Shown here: positions 1 through 7,378 of the stretch, piece after piece | Layout: every line of letters starts with the position of its first letter | Position numbering within the stretch: position 1 is the first letter of the stretch | Assembly (NCBI GenBank): GCA_934376945.1 | Contig: CAKRPI010000090.1 | Coordinates: forward strand, 1 to 8,373 | Origin: an uncultured Lachnospiraceae bacterium | GTDB taxonomy: Bacteria; Bacillota; Clostridia; Lachnospirales; Lachnospiraceae | DNA: 8,373 bases | Reading direction: 5' to 3' | The notes under the pieces: model-generated | Database searches by the model: none | Told to the model about the DNA's origin: nothing | What the model saw: only the letters and a program-made list of their open reading frames with translations | Translations under genes and position numbers: made by a program

Positions 1-1091
1 ACCGCGAGAAAATTCATCCGGGGACGTATATCGGAAAAGGAAAGCTGGATGAGGTGCGGATGCTGCTGTGGGAAACAGATGCGACCGGAATTATCTGTGA
101 CGATGAATTAAGCCCGGCCCAGCTGAACAACCTGCAAAGTGAGCTGGATTGCAAGGTTTGTGACCGGACACTTCTGATCCTTGATATTTTTGCACGCCAT
201 GCGGTGACAAGCGAAGGAAAGCTGCAGGTCGAGCTGGCGCAGCTGCGGTATCGTGCAGCGCGTCTGACGGGGCTTGGCAATTCCTTGTCCAGGCTTGGCG
301 GCGGAATCGGAACGAGGGGACCGGGAGAGAAAAAGCTGGAGATGGACCGCCGTCTGATCCGGACCCGCATCAGCCATCTGAAGCAGGAGCTGGAAGAGGT
401 GATCCGACACAGAGAGCTGATCCGTGCAGGCCGGAAAAAATCAGAGCAGAAAATTGCGGCGCTCGTCGGCTATACCTCCGTCGGCAAATCCGCGATTTTT
501 AAGCGCATGACCGGTGCGGATGTGCTGGAGGATGCAAAGCTGTTTGCAACGCTGGATACGACCACGCGCGGCATCCGCCTTTCCGGAAAGCAGGAGGTAC
601 TGCTGACGGATACGGTAGGCTTTATCCGCAAGCTGCCGCATCATCTGGTCGAGGCGTTCAAAAGTACGCTGGAGGAGGTGTGCTGTGCAGACATCCTGAT
701 TCATGTAGTGGATGCATCGAACCCGCAGATGGAAATCCAGATGGGAGTCGTATATGAGACACTGCATCAGCTGGGGGCAGACGACCGGCCGGTCATCACT
801 GTTTTTAATAAGCAGGATCTGCTGCCAGAGCCGAAAGCATTTCGGGACCATCATGCGGAGGTATGCGTACCGGCATCTGCGCGGACGGGACAGGGGATGG
901 AAGAAATCAAAGCCGGCATCGAGCAGATCCTTCGGGATCAGAAAATCTATATCGAACGCCTTTACCCCTACGATCAGGCAGGCGTGATCCAGATCATCCG
1001 CCGAAAGGGAGAACTGCTTTCGGAGGAATATCAGGCAGATGGAATATTCGTAAAAGCATACGTGACAAAGGACATCTATATGAAAGTGTAA
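1..1091 (+). CDS. hflX: HflX-family GTPase (5' truncated by window edge)
   Basis: HflX proteins are GTPases that bind the 50S subunit and split or rescue stalled ribosomes, typically under stress. The reading frame is open from base 3, upstream of any start codon, and the first residues (HPGTYIGKGKLDE) match the HflX N-terminal domain, so the gene starts outside the window and about 50 residues are probably missing. The visible part has 362 residues. In order: the glycine-rich motif GTRGPGEKKLE (about 103-113) followed by a helical coiled-coil stretch, then the G domain with P-loop GYTSVGKS (156-163), switch I LFATLDTTTR (180-189), G3 DTVGFIRKLP (from 203), G4 NKQD (269-272) and G5 SAR (292-294), then a short C-terminal domain. 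The P-loop differs from the common GYTNAGKS form, so this may be a paralogue rather than the main housekeeping copy. The internal GTG at 54 is not the start. The family call is firm; the exact role is inferred. Confidence 0.93.
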   Translation, partial: REKIHPGTYIGKGKLDEVRMLLWETDATGIICDDELSPAQLNNLQSELDCKVCDRTLLILDIFARHAVTSEGKLQVELAQLRYRAARLTGLGNSLSRLGGGIGTRGPGEKKLEMDRRLIRTRISHLKQELEEVIRHRELIRAGRKKSEQKIAALVGYTSVGKSAIFKRMTGADVLEDAKLFATLDTTTRGIRLSGKQEVLLTDTVGFIRKLPHHLVEAFKSTLEEVCCADILIHVVDASNPQMEIQMGVVYETLHQLGADDRPVITVFNKQDLLPEPKAFRDHHAEVCVPASARTGQGMEEIKAGIEQILRDQKIYIERLYPYDQAGVIQIIRRKGELLSEEYQADGIFVKAYVTKDIYMKV

Positions 1092-1106
1092 ATCCGATTT
1101 CGACCC

Positions 1107-1135
1107 TTGTTTGCCGGAATTGCTTCTGCTATAAT
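1107..1135 (+). promoter_or_regulatory. Sigma-A promoter with extended -10, upstream of cardiolipin synthase
   Basis: The -35 box TTGTTT (1107-1112) and a perfect -10 TATAAT (1130-1135) are separated by exactly 17 bases. A TG dinucleotide at 1127-1128 makes an extended -10 (TGCTATAAT). Transcription would start near 1142, only about 14 bases before the ATG at 1156, so the Shine-Dalgarno at 1145-1150 lies almost at the 5' end of the message. It is the only convincing promoter seen between hflX and the terminator-like hairpin at 7140, so it may drive all four genes. It is predicted from sequence only. Confidence 0.8.
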
Positions 1136-1155
1136 AGCAAAGTCAGGAGGCTGTT

Positions 1156-2823
1156 ATGAAAAAACATTTTCAGGATGTAGACATTAAAGAAATCAGAAAA
1201 GAGTCGATCAACAAAGGAAAGCGTGGCATTAAGCACGTGATTTTCGGACGGACCAGTATTATGCTGGCCTGTTTTCTGCTGCAGCTCCTGTTTCTGATTC
1301 TTGGTCTGCGTGTGCTTTCAGAATATATTTACGTATTTTTCGGGGGATATCTGGTCTTCGGAGTGATTATCCTTCTGATTATCCTGAACCGGACCGAGAA
1401 CCCCTCGTTTCAGCTTGCCTGGGCGTCGCTGGTTCTTTTGTTTCCTGCGTTTGGAGGGCTTTTGTACCTATATATAGAGCTTCAGCCGGGGACGAAGATT
1501 CTGAGCGGAAGGCTGGAGGAAATCGATCAGGAATGCAAAGGCATGCTGGAGCAGGATCCGGCAGTTCTGCGCGGGATCGGGGAAGTCGATCCAAGAGCCG
1601 CACAGATGGCAAATTATGTGAGGAAAAACGGCTATCCGATCTATCGCAATGAAGGGGTTCGTTATTTCCCAAGCGGAGAGACAAAATTTGAAGAGCTGAT
1701 CTATCAGCTAAAGCAGGCACAGAAATTTATTTTTCTGGAGTACTTTATCATATCAGAAGGCTATATGTGGGACAGCGTCCTTGCCATTCTCAGACACAAG
1801 GTGCAGGAGGGTGTGGAAGTCCGCGTAATGTATGACGGAACGGACGAAATGTTTAATCTGCCGCATGAATATCCGAACGAGCTTAAGGGAATGGGAATCC
1901 GATGCAAGGTATTTTCACCGGTATATCCGGTTTTTTCCACCCATTACAACAACCGTGACCATCGTAAGATCGCGGTGATCGACGGACGTGTTGCCTTCAC
2001 CGGAGGGGTGAACCTTGCGGATGAATATATCAATCGGAAGGAACGCTTCGGCCACTGGAAGGATGCGGCAGTTATGGTACAGGGCGAAGCGGTGAAGAGC
2101 TTTACCGTGATGTTTCTGAAAATGTGGGCTGTTTCTGAAAAGACAGAGAATATGGCGCTTTATTTAAGACCGGTATCGGCGGAAAATCCGGAAGCAAAGG
2201 AAATGGATGGCGCAGCGGCAGCGGGAAGGGAAACGCACGAGCTTGCATATCGCAGCGCCGGCTTTGATCACTCTGCCGGCTATGTGCTGCCATATGCGGA
2301 ATCTCCGTTTGCACCGGATCGGACGGCGCAGCGTGTGTATCTTGAGATCCTGAACAGTGCGACCAGATATGTGCACATTATGACGCCGTATCTCGTGCCG
2401 GATCAGGAGCTGATCCAGGCATTAAAGTACGCAGCGAAGCGCGGCGTGGATGTCAAGCTGGTACTGCCGCATATCCCGGATAAAAAGTATGCATTTGCAC
2501 TGGCTCATTCCTATTATAAGAGACTGATGGAAGACGGTGTGAAGATTTATGAATACACGCCGGGCTTTGTACATTCCAAGGTATTTGTCAGCGATGACGT
2601 GCGTGCGGTCGTCGGCGCGATCAATCTCGACTTCCGCAGCCTGTATCTGCATTTTGAGTGTGCGCTGTATCTGCACGGAGTGGCTGAGATCAATGCGATC
2701 GAGGACGATTTTCACGCGACGCTGCCAAAATGCCAGCTGGTGACGGACTTTGACGTGCGTCATGACAAAATAACCCGTAAAATAGCAGGCCAGTTCATGC
2801 GGCTGGTCGCACCGTTAATGTAA
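1156..2823 (+). CDS. cls: Cardiolipin synthase (phospholipase D superfamily)
   Basis: Bacterial cardiolipin synthase joins two phosphatidylglycerol molecules into cardiolipin and glycerol at the cytoplasmic membrane. The 555-residue product has a basic N-terminal tail (1-32), hydrophobic segments at about 33-51, 58-78 and 86-108, then two phospholipase D domains. The first HKD motif is H269-R-K271 with D276 (HRKIAVIDGRVAFTGG); the second is H473-S-K475 with D480 (VHSKVFVSDD), followed by GAINLDFRS. Both catalytic sets are intact. The protein is longer than typical Cls (about 480-510 residues), with a long N-terminal tail and an Ala/Glu-rich insert around 338-362 between the two domains. The start at 1156 is supported by AGGAGG at 1145-1150 with 5-base spacing. 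The next gene begins 44 bases downstream with no terminator, so cotranscription is likely. Several Cls paralogues are common in Firmicutes; which one this is cannot be told. Confidence 0.93.
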   Translation: MKKHFQDVDIKEIRKESINKGKRGIKHVIFGRTSIMLACFLLQLLFLILGLRVLSEYIYVFFGGYLVFGVIILLIILNRTENPSFQLAWASLVLLFPAFGGLLYLYIELQPGTKILSGRLEEIDQECKGMLEQDPAVLRGIGEVDPRAAQMANYVRKNGYPIYRNEGVRYFPSGETKFEELIYQLKQAQKFIFLEYFIISEGYMWDSVLAILRHKVQEGVEVRVMYDGTDEMFNLPHEYPNELKGMGIRCKVFSPVYPVFSTHYNNRDHRKIAVIDGRVAFTGGVNLADEYINRKERFGHWKDAAVMVQGEAVKSFTVMFLKMWAVSEKTENMALYLRPVSAENPEAKEMDGAAAAGRETHELAYRSAGFDHSAGYVLPYAESPFAPDRTAQRVYLEILNSATRYVHIMTPYLVPDQELIQALKYAAKRGVDVKLVLPHIPDKKYAFALAHSYYKRLMEDGVKIYEYTPGFVHSKVFVSDDVRAVVGAINLDFRSLYLHFECALYLHGVAEINAIEDDFHATLPKCQLVTDFDVRHDKITRKIAGQFMRLVAPLM

Positions 2824-2867
2824 CAGGAAATGCATCCTTTGGCTTTTTAAAAAGGAGAAATCATCCT

Positions 2868-4457
2868 ATGTGGAACGATCAGATTCAAAAAACACGTTCC
2901 CTTCGTCAGCGTCATACACAGGGCGGCGGTCAGGCGCGGATCGACAAACAGCATGCGAAGGGAAAAATGACAGCACTGGAGCGGATACACGGTCTGCTGG
3001 ATCCGGATTCCTTTCATCCGATGGACAGCTTTTTCCGGACGAGTGAGGACAGTGCGTCTTTGATGAAAGAAACATTTCTGGGCGACGGCGTCATCTGTGG
3101 GTGGGGAACCATTCATGGAAGGCGCGTTTGTGTCGCATCCGAGGATTTTACCGTGGTCGGCGGCACACTCGGAGAGATCCATGCAAAAAAAATCTGCGAA
3201 ATCCAGGATCTGGCATATGATATGCGGGTTCCTCTGATTTTGCTCGGAGACAGCGGCGGAGCCAGAATCGAAGAAGGAATTCTTTCCTTAAGCGGTTACG
3301 GCGGCATGTTTCAGCGCCATGTGCGTGCTTCCGGCGTGATCCCGCAGATCGCAGCGATACTCGGGCCGTGCTCCGGAGGCGCCAGCTATTCACCGGCGCT
3401 GTGCGATTTTGTATTTATGGTAAAGGATTTAAGTAAAATGTGCCTGACCGGACCGGCGGTAGTCGAGTCTGTGCTTGGCATCAGAACAACGCTGGACGAG
3501 CTTGGCGGTACGCAGGTGCACGGAGAAAAAAGCGGCGTGGCACACGTGGTATGCGAAGATGAACAGAGCTGTCTTGAGAGCATCCGCAGACTGCTGACGT
3601 ATCTGCCGGACAACTGCAGCAAAGAAGCCGTCCGGGAGCTGCAGGCCGCACATAGCCCTGCATCCGGGCTGTCGCATCTTATGGAGCAGCACAGGCCACA
3701 CGCACCGAAGCGGTTTGAGGATCTTGTACCGGACAATTCCAGACATGCATACGACGTGCACGCAGTGATCCACAATATTCTGCTGAACGACAGCTTCTAT
3801 GAAATTCATAGAGATTTTGCACAAAATGCAGTCGTCGGTTTTGGTGTTTTCGACGGAAATGTAATCGGCATTGTGGCGAACAATCCGATCAGTCTTGGCG
3901 GCGCAATTGACTGCAATGCAGCGGATAAGATGGCACGTTTCATCCGGTTCTGCGACTGCTTTGGCATTCCGCTTCTGACGCTGGTTGATGTGCCCGCATT
4001 TTTTCCGGGGCCGCAGCAGGAGCAAAACGGAATTATCCGCCATGGCGCAAAGATTCTGTATGCCTACTCTGAAGCAGTGGTGCCCAAGGTGACACTGATC
4101 ATGCGCAAAGCATACGGCGGAGCTTTTATTGCGATGAACTGCAAAATGATGAGCGCTGATGTCGTCTATGCATGGCCGATCGCAGAGATCGCGGTCATGG
4201 GAGCAGATGGCGCGGTACGGATCATTGACAGGCACCGCATCGAGAAATCCGATGATCCGCAGGCAGAGTACGAGGCCTGCAAAAGGGCGTATGAGGAGCA
4301 GTTTTCCAATCCGTTTCTGGCAGCAGAAAAAGGATATGTGGATGAAGTGATCCTGCCGGAAGAGACAGTCCCGCGTCTGCGGGAGACATTCCGCATGCTG
4401 CGCACGAAGCAGATCGATGAGGCGGCTGTACGAAGGCACGGAAACATGCCGATGTAA
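2868..4457 (+). CDS. Acyl-CoA carboxylase carboxyltransferase subunit (PccB/MmdA type)
   Basis: Proteins of this family move CO2 between biotin and an acyl-CoA. They serve as the beta subunit of propionyl-/acetyl-CoA carboxylases or as the alpha subunit of Na+-pumping methylmalonyl-CoA decarboxylase. The 529 residues match a full-length subunit. The N-terminal signature GGGQARIDKQHAKGK (19-33) supports the ATG at 2868, served by AAAGGAG ending 10 bases upstream. N-terminal crotonase-like half: GDSGGARI (127-134) and GPCSGGASYSPALCD (166-180). C-terminal half: LVDVPAFFPG (372-381), GIIRHGAK (388-395), RKAYGGAFIAM (413-423) and AWPIAEIAVMG (435-445). The position that is Asp in GGAYDVM of actinobacterial PccB is Ile421 here. 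That Asp is linked to propionyl preference, but Ile also occurs in other family members, so the substrate cannot be assigned. No biotin carboxylase, biotin carrier or decarboxylase membrane subunit lies in the window, which is unusual. The family is sure; the pathway is not. Confidence 0.9.
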   Translation: MWNDQIQKTRSLRQRHTQGGGQARIDKQHAKGKMTALERIHGLLDPDSFHPMDSFFRTSEDSASLMKETFLGDGVICGWGTIHGRRVCVASEDFTVVGGTLGEIHAKKICEIQDLAYDMRVPLILLGDSGGARIEEGILSLSGYGGMFQRHVRASGVIPQIAAILGPCSGGASYSPALCDFVFMVKDLSKMCLTGPAVVESVLGIRTTLDELGGTQVHGEKSGVAHVVCEDEQSCLESIRRLLTYLPDNCSKEAVRELQAAHSPASGLSHLMEQHRPHAPKRFEDLVPDNSRHAYDVHAVIHNILLNDSFYEIHRDFAQNAVVGFGVFDGNVIGIVANNPISLGGAIDCNAADKMARFIRFCDCFGIPLLTLVDVPAFFPGPQQEQNGIIRHGAKILYAYSEAVVPKVTLIMRKAYGGAFIAMNCKMMSADVVYAWPIAEIAVMGADGAVRIIDRHRIEKSDDPQAEYEACKRAYEEQFSNPFLAAEKGYVDEVILPEETVPRLRETFRMLRTKQIDEAAVRRHGNMPM

Positions 4458-4488
4458 TCGATGAGATTTACCAACACAGGAGAGAAAA

Positions 4489-5916
4489 ATGATTTTTTCA
4501 ACGTATCAGTTTTTATTTTTATTTCTTCCGGTGACCTTTTGCGGATATTTTCTGCTGAACCGTTTCCGGTACTATTCCATAGCAAAAATCTGGCTTGTAC
4601 TGACCTCATTTTATTTTTATGCACAGGGAAGCCCGGATTTCTTTCCGTTTTTTCTCGGAAGCGTAGTCGGCAACTACGTAGTCGGCACGTGCCTTACGAA
4701 GATGGACGGAGAGCAGAAGATACAGAGAAAGCTGCTGCTTTGCATCGGTATTCTTGCAAATGTAGGGCTGCTTGGCTACTATAAATACACCGATTTCTTC
4801 ATAGAAAACTTTAACCTTGTGACCGGAAGCGATTATGCGCTGAAGCACATCGTACTACCGATCGGAATTTCATTTTTTACGTTTCAGCTGATCGCATTTC
4901 TGGTGGATGCATACAGAGGAGAGACGAAAGAATACGATATCATTAATTATCTGCTGTTTATCACATTCTTTCCGCAGCTGATCGTCGGACCGATCATTCA
5001 CCATGCGGAAATCGTGCCGCAGTTTGAGGACGAAAAGAATCTGAAACTGAATCCGGAAAACGTGGCGGCCGGACTGTTTCTGTTTTCCATCGGCTGTGCA
5101 AAAAAAATTCTGCTGGCAGACCCGCTGACGACAGACGCGCAGGCATTTTTCGGAAATATTACGGATAATCTTCCGCTGATCAGCTCGTGGTATCACTCGA
5201 TCGAATACACCGTATCGTATTATTTCGATCTTTCGGGTTATGCGGATATGGCGATCGGACTTGGCATGATGTTCAATATTGCGATCCCGCACAACTTTGA
5301 TTCTCCGTATAAGGCGCGGAATTTCCAGGATTACTGGAGAAGATGGCACATGACACTGTCCCGTTTCCTGAGTAATTATATTTTCCGCTCTGTCTATAAG
5401 AAAAACTGCAGATGGCGTAATTACTACATAGCGACAATGGTGACATTCTTCGTGTCCGGCTTCTGGCATGGCGCGGGCTGGACCTTCGTGGTCTGGGGTG
5501 TCGTAAACGGATTTTTCGTCTGCACCGCAAGCTGGATGAAGCGAAAGGGAAAGAAATTTCCGGCTCCGGTGGCGTATCTGCTGACGGCAGTCGGTGTCGT
5601 GGGCGCGCGGGTACTGTTCGTGGCAAACAGCTTTACCGATGCGTGGAATGTTTACCGCGGAATGTTCAATTTCAATTCCCTTGGAAGCAGTGTGTATGAG
5701 ATACTGCGGCAGTGCTGGGGCTTTGTGAAGGCAAATGGAACCTGCAGTATTCTGCTTTTGATCGGGCTGTTTATCTGCTGGTGCCTGCCAAGCTCAAAGC
5801 ATATGCAGGAGAATTTTCAGCCGGATTGGAAACGCAGCGTTTTTGCGGCCGTACTGCTTGTCGCGTGCATCATGCAGATGAACCAGGTCGTACAGTTTTT
5901 GTACTTCCAGTTCTAA
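4489..5916 (+). CDS. MBOAT family O-acyltransferase (AlgI/DltB-like)
   Basis: Membrane-bound O-acyltransferases of this group pass acyl (often acetyl) groups across the cytoplasmic membrane so that a partner can esterify an extracellular polymer such as alginate, peptidoglycan, teichoic acid or another glycan. The 475-residue product is strongly hydrophobic with many membrane segments, starting at about 6-24 and 32-45. Family landmarks are IGISFFTFQ (125-133), FPQLIVGPI (161-169), FDLSGYADMAIGLG (246-259), DYWRRWHMTLSRF (281-293, H287) and SGFWHGAGWTFVVWG (323-337) holding the expected catalytic His327. It ends in a typical LYFQF. The start is set by AGGAGA at 4478-4483 with 5-base spacing. 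It lies 31 bases after the carboxyltransferase gene and 14 before the SGNH-like gene, whose Shine-Dalgarno overlaps this stop codon. The polymer substrate is unknown; no glycan-synthesis genes are visible. Confidence 0.93.
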   Translation: MIFSTYQFLFLFLPVTFCGYFLLNRFRYYSIAKIWLVLTSFYFYAQGSPDFFPFFLGSVVGNYVVGTCLTKMDGEQKIQRKLLLCIGILANVGLLGYYKYTDFFIENFNLVTGSDYALKHIVLPIGISFFTFQLIAFLVDAYRGETKEYDIINYLLFITFFPQLIVGPIIHHAEIVPQFEDEKNLKLNPENVAAGLFLFSIGCAKKILLADPLTTDAQAFFGNITDNLPLISSWYHSIEYTVSYYFDLSGYADMAIGLGMMFNIAIPHNFDSPYKARNFQDYWRRWHMTLSRFLSNYIFRSVYKKNCRWRNYYIATMVTFFVSGFWHGAGWTFVVWGVVNGFFVCTASWMKRKGKKFPAPVAYLLTAVGVVGARVLFVANSFTDAWNVYRGMFNFNSLGSSVYEILRQCWGFVKANGTCSILLLIGLFICWCLPSSKHMQENFQPDWKRSVFAAVLLVACIMQMNQVVQFLYFQF

Positions 5917-5921
5917 GGAGG
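5915..5921 (+). promoter_or_regulatory. Ribosome binding site overlapping the MBOAT stop codon
   Basis: AAGGAGG at 5915-5921 shares its first two bases with the MBOAT stop codon TAA (5914-5916) and sits 9 bases before a GTG start at 5931. It fixes the GTG as the start of the next gene, since no ATG is equally placed. It also suggests translational coupling, so that the acyltransferase and its partner are made in linked amounts. Confidence 0.85.
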
Positions 5922-5930
5922 TTTTGTTAG

Positions 5931-7061
5931 GTGAAAAAAAGTAAACAATGGCTGCTGCTGTTCTTTGCGATCGTCTTTGTGGGCACAGCGGTATTTATGG
6001 CAGTAAATTATCAGATCGATGATGCCGGATATTTTGCGGTGGAGCACAAGGATGAGACAGTGGATGCCAACGGCTATACGCGTGCGGCAAAAAGCAAGTA
6101 TCTGAAGAAAAACGCGGATGCTTATGACGCCGTTGTGATGGGCGGATCAAAGGCCGGTGTGCTGAGCACGGAACTGCTCTCTGAATACACCGGAAAAAAA
6201 TATTATAATTTTTATACAGCATACGGATGCTTTTCGGATTATCTGACGTATGGGAAATGGCTGATCGATACGGTTGGGATCCGTGAGATCACACTGCATT
6301 TGAGCAGTATAGAGGTGCAGATGTATGATCGGTCCTCCGTGAACGCGATCTATAAGGTTCCGGCATTTGTGGATGGCAATGCCTGGGATCTTTTGCTGGA
6401 AAATCTGAATTATCTTTGCCGGAATATCGAGACAAGCGTAGAATACGCGATGGAAGATAAGAGCAAAAAGGAAAACGGAATGGACAGCCTGAGCACAGGA
6501 GAAAGAAATTACGGCTACGCATACCAGCTGATGGAGAAGGACGAAGAAAAGTACATAAAAAAGTACGTACTGCCGCGTTATAAGAAAAATCTGGAACAGC
6601 TGTTTGAAGAAGAAGCTTCGATTCCTGCGGCCGACCGGAATATTGAAGCGCTGCAGGAGCTGAAAGCGCTGTGTGATGAGAAGGGCGTTACGCTGAAGGT
6701 AGTGATCGGACCTGCTTTTCTTGCAGAGCGGTATAAGTTTGAGGGCGAGGATTATTATACGTATCTGCGAAAGCTGGTGGAGATTACAGACATCTGGGAT
6801 TTCAGCGGCTTTACGCCGGAAAACCTCAATCCTTACAATTTTATTAACGAGGGACATTATAAAAATGCCGTGGCGGATGAAATGGTAGATACCATGTACG
6901 GAAACGGCAGCCGGGAAAACTTCGGTATTCTTCTGACTCCGGAAAATATCAGCGAATATATCCAGAACCGGCGGGACGGATACGAAAAGCTGAAACAGGA
7001 ATATACACAAAGCGGAACCGTACAGCGGCAGACGAAAGAGGATGCAAGCTATATCAGCTGA
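5931..7061 (+). CDS. Membrane-anchored SGNH-hydrolase-like protein, MBOAT partner
   Basis: The likely role is to complete O-acylation of an envelope polymer outside the membrane, as AlgX/AlgJ, PatB or DltD do for their MBOAT partners; this is inferred from position and weak motif likeness. The 376-residue product has a short basic start, one hydrophobic segment (about 7-26) acting as an uncleaved anchor, and a mostly polar outer domain. The motif VVMGGSKAG (68-76) resembles the first SGNH block, with Ser73 as candidate nucleophile. Near the C terminus, NPYNFINEGHYKNAVADEM (300-318) resembles the last block, with His309 as candidate base. The residue three before the His is Asn306, where DxxH proteins carry Asp; Asp290 in IWDFSGF could substitute. 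A charged, flexible tail follows from about 337. The GTG start is supported by the Shine-Dalgarno at 5915-5921. Catalytic competence is unproven; a binding or scaffold role is possible. Confidence 0.75.
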   Translation: MKKSKQWLLLFFAIVFVGTAVFMAVNYQIDDAGYFAVEHKDETVDANGYTRAAKSKYLKKNADAYDAVVMGGSKAGVLSTELLSEYTGKKYYNFYTAYGCFSDYLTYGKWLIDTVGIREITLHLSSIEVQMYDRSSVNAIYKVPAFVDGNAWDLLLENLNYLCRNIETSVEYAMEDKSKKENGMDSLSTGERNYGYAYQLMEKDEEKYIKKYVLPRYKKNLEQLFEEEASIPAADRNIEALQELKALCDEKGVTLKVVIGPAFLAERYKFEGEDYYTYLRKLVEITDIWDFSGFTPENLNPYNFINEGHYKNAVADEMVDTMYGNGSRENFGILLTPENISEYIQNRRDGYEKLKQEYTQSGTVQRQTKEDASYIS

Positions 7062-7139
7062 ATTCTTTTCTATTCCGGTATCCGATCCGAAACAGAAGAG
7101 AAAAGGCAGTTCTGAAACGAAATTCAATGGCATAAAATG

Positions 7140-7214
7140 AAAACCATAAAAGAAGAAGATCCGCTTGCGGCATTGCAGCCGGAAGGACAGGTCGTCATCT
7201 TTTATGGTTTTTTT
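7140..7214 (+). terminator. Compound inverted repeat with U-tract, likely intrinsic terminator
   Basis: A perfect 14-bp stem is formed by 7140-7153 (AAAACCATAAAAGA) and 7198-7211 (TCTTTTATGGTTTT). The right arm runs straight into T residues, giving seven consecutive Ts at 7208-7214. Inside the 44-base loop sits a second GC-rich hairpin: CTTGCGGC (7164-7171) against GCCGGAAG (7178-7185), with one G-G mismatch and a 6-base loop. It begins 78 bases after the SGNH-like gene and is the natural end of the cls-to-SGNH transcript. The stem is AT-rich and the loop unusually long for a plain terminator, so a small palindromic mobile-type repeat or a regulatory RNA structure is also possible. Confidence 0.6.
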
Positions 7215-7335
7215 GCGTTTTCGAAACGTTAAGTAAAATGTTACAAAAATAAAAGGGGAAATCCTGCCTTGGAAAGGCGTTATCGGAAGGAATGTAGTCA
7301 TTTTGCCAGAATTCAGAGCGAAATAGAAGAACTTG

Positions 7336-7364
7336 TTGAAGCGAAAAACCAAAAATGGTATAAT
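7336..7364 (+). promoter_or_regulatory. Sigma-A promoter with extended -10, upstream of surface-protein gene
   Basis: TTGAAG (7336-7341) and a perfect TATAAT (7359-7364) are 17 bases apart, with TG at 7356-7357 forming an extended -10 (TGGTATAAT). Transcription would start near 7371, giving the downstream gene its own promoter and a leader of about 140 nt. The layout (weak -35, 17-base spacer, TGn before TATAAT) repeats that of the promoter before cls. An overlapping TTGTTG at 7333-7338 would give a 20-base spacer and is less likely as the -35. Confidence 0.75.
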
Positions 7365-7378
7365 GTGGAAAACGGAAA

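Noticed and set aside
2836..2855. CCTTT/AAAGG inverted repeat between cls and the carboxyltransferase gene as a terminator.
   Set aside because: The stem is only 5 bp, overlaps the Shine-Dalgarno of the next gene and has no U-tract after it.
3185..3192. Run of eight A residues in the carboxyltransferase gene (and another at 5100-5107 in the MBOAT gene) as possible slippage or phase-variation sites.
   Set aside because: Both fall in AAA lysine codons within intact frames. Such runs are common, and there is no sign of a frameshift or alternative product.
3429..4439. A 336-codon open frame on the minus strand within the carboxyltransferase gene.
   Set aside because: It lies opposite a highly conserved enzyme gene and shows no domain or start signal of its own.
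7137..7232. A 31-codon + strand frame starting MKTIKEEDPLAAL that overlaps the compound hairpin.
   Set aside because: There is no Shine-Dalgarno, and its ends coincide with the stem arms, so it is probably accidental. Attenuator-like leader peptide use is conceivable but unsupported.
6147..7352. A 401-codon open frame on the minus strand, longer than the SGNH-like gene it covers.
   Set aside because: It mirrors the sense codons, has no ribosome binding site or family motifs, and crosses the terminator-like hairpin. The + strand gene has a Shine-Dalgarno, a membrane anchor and recognisable motifs.
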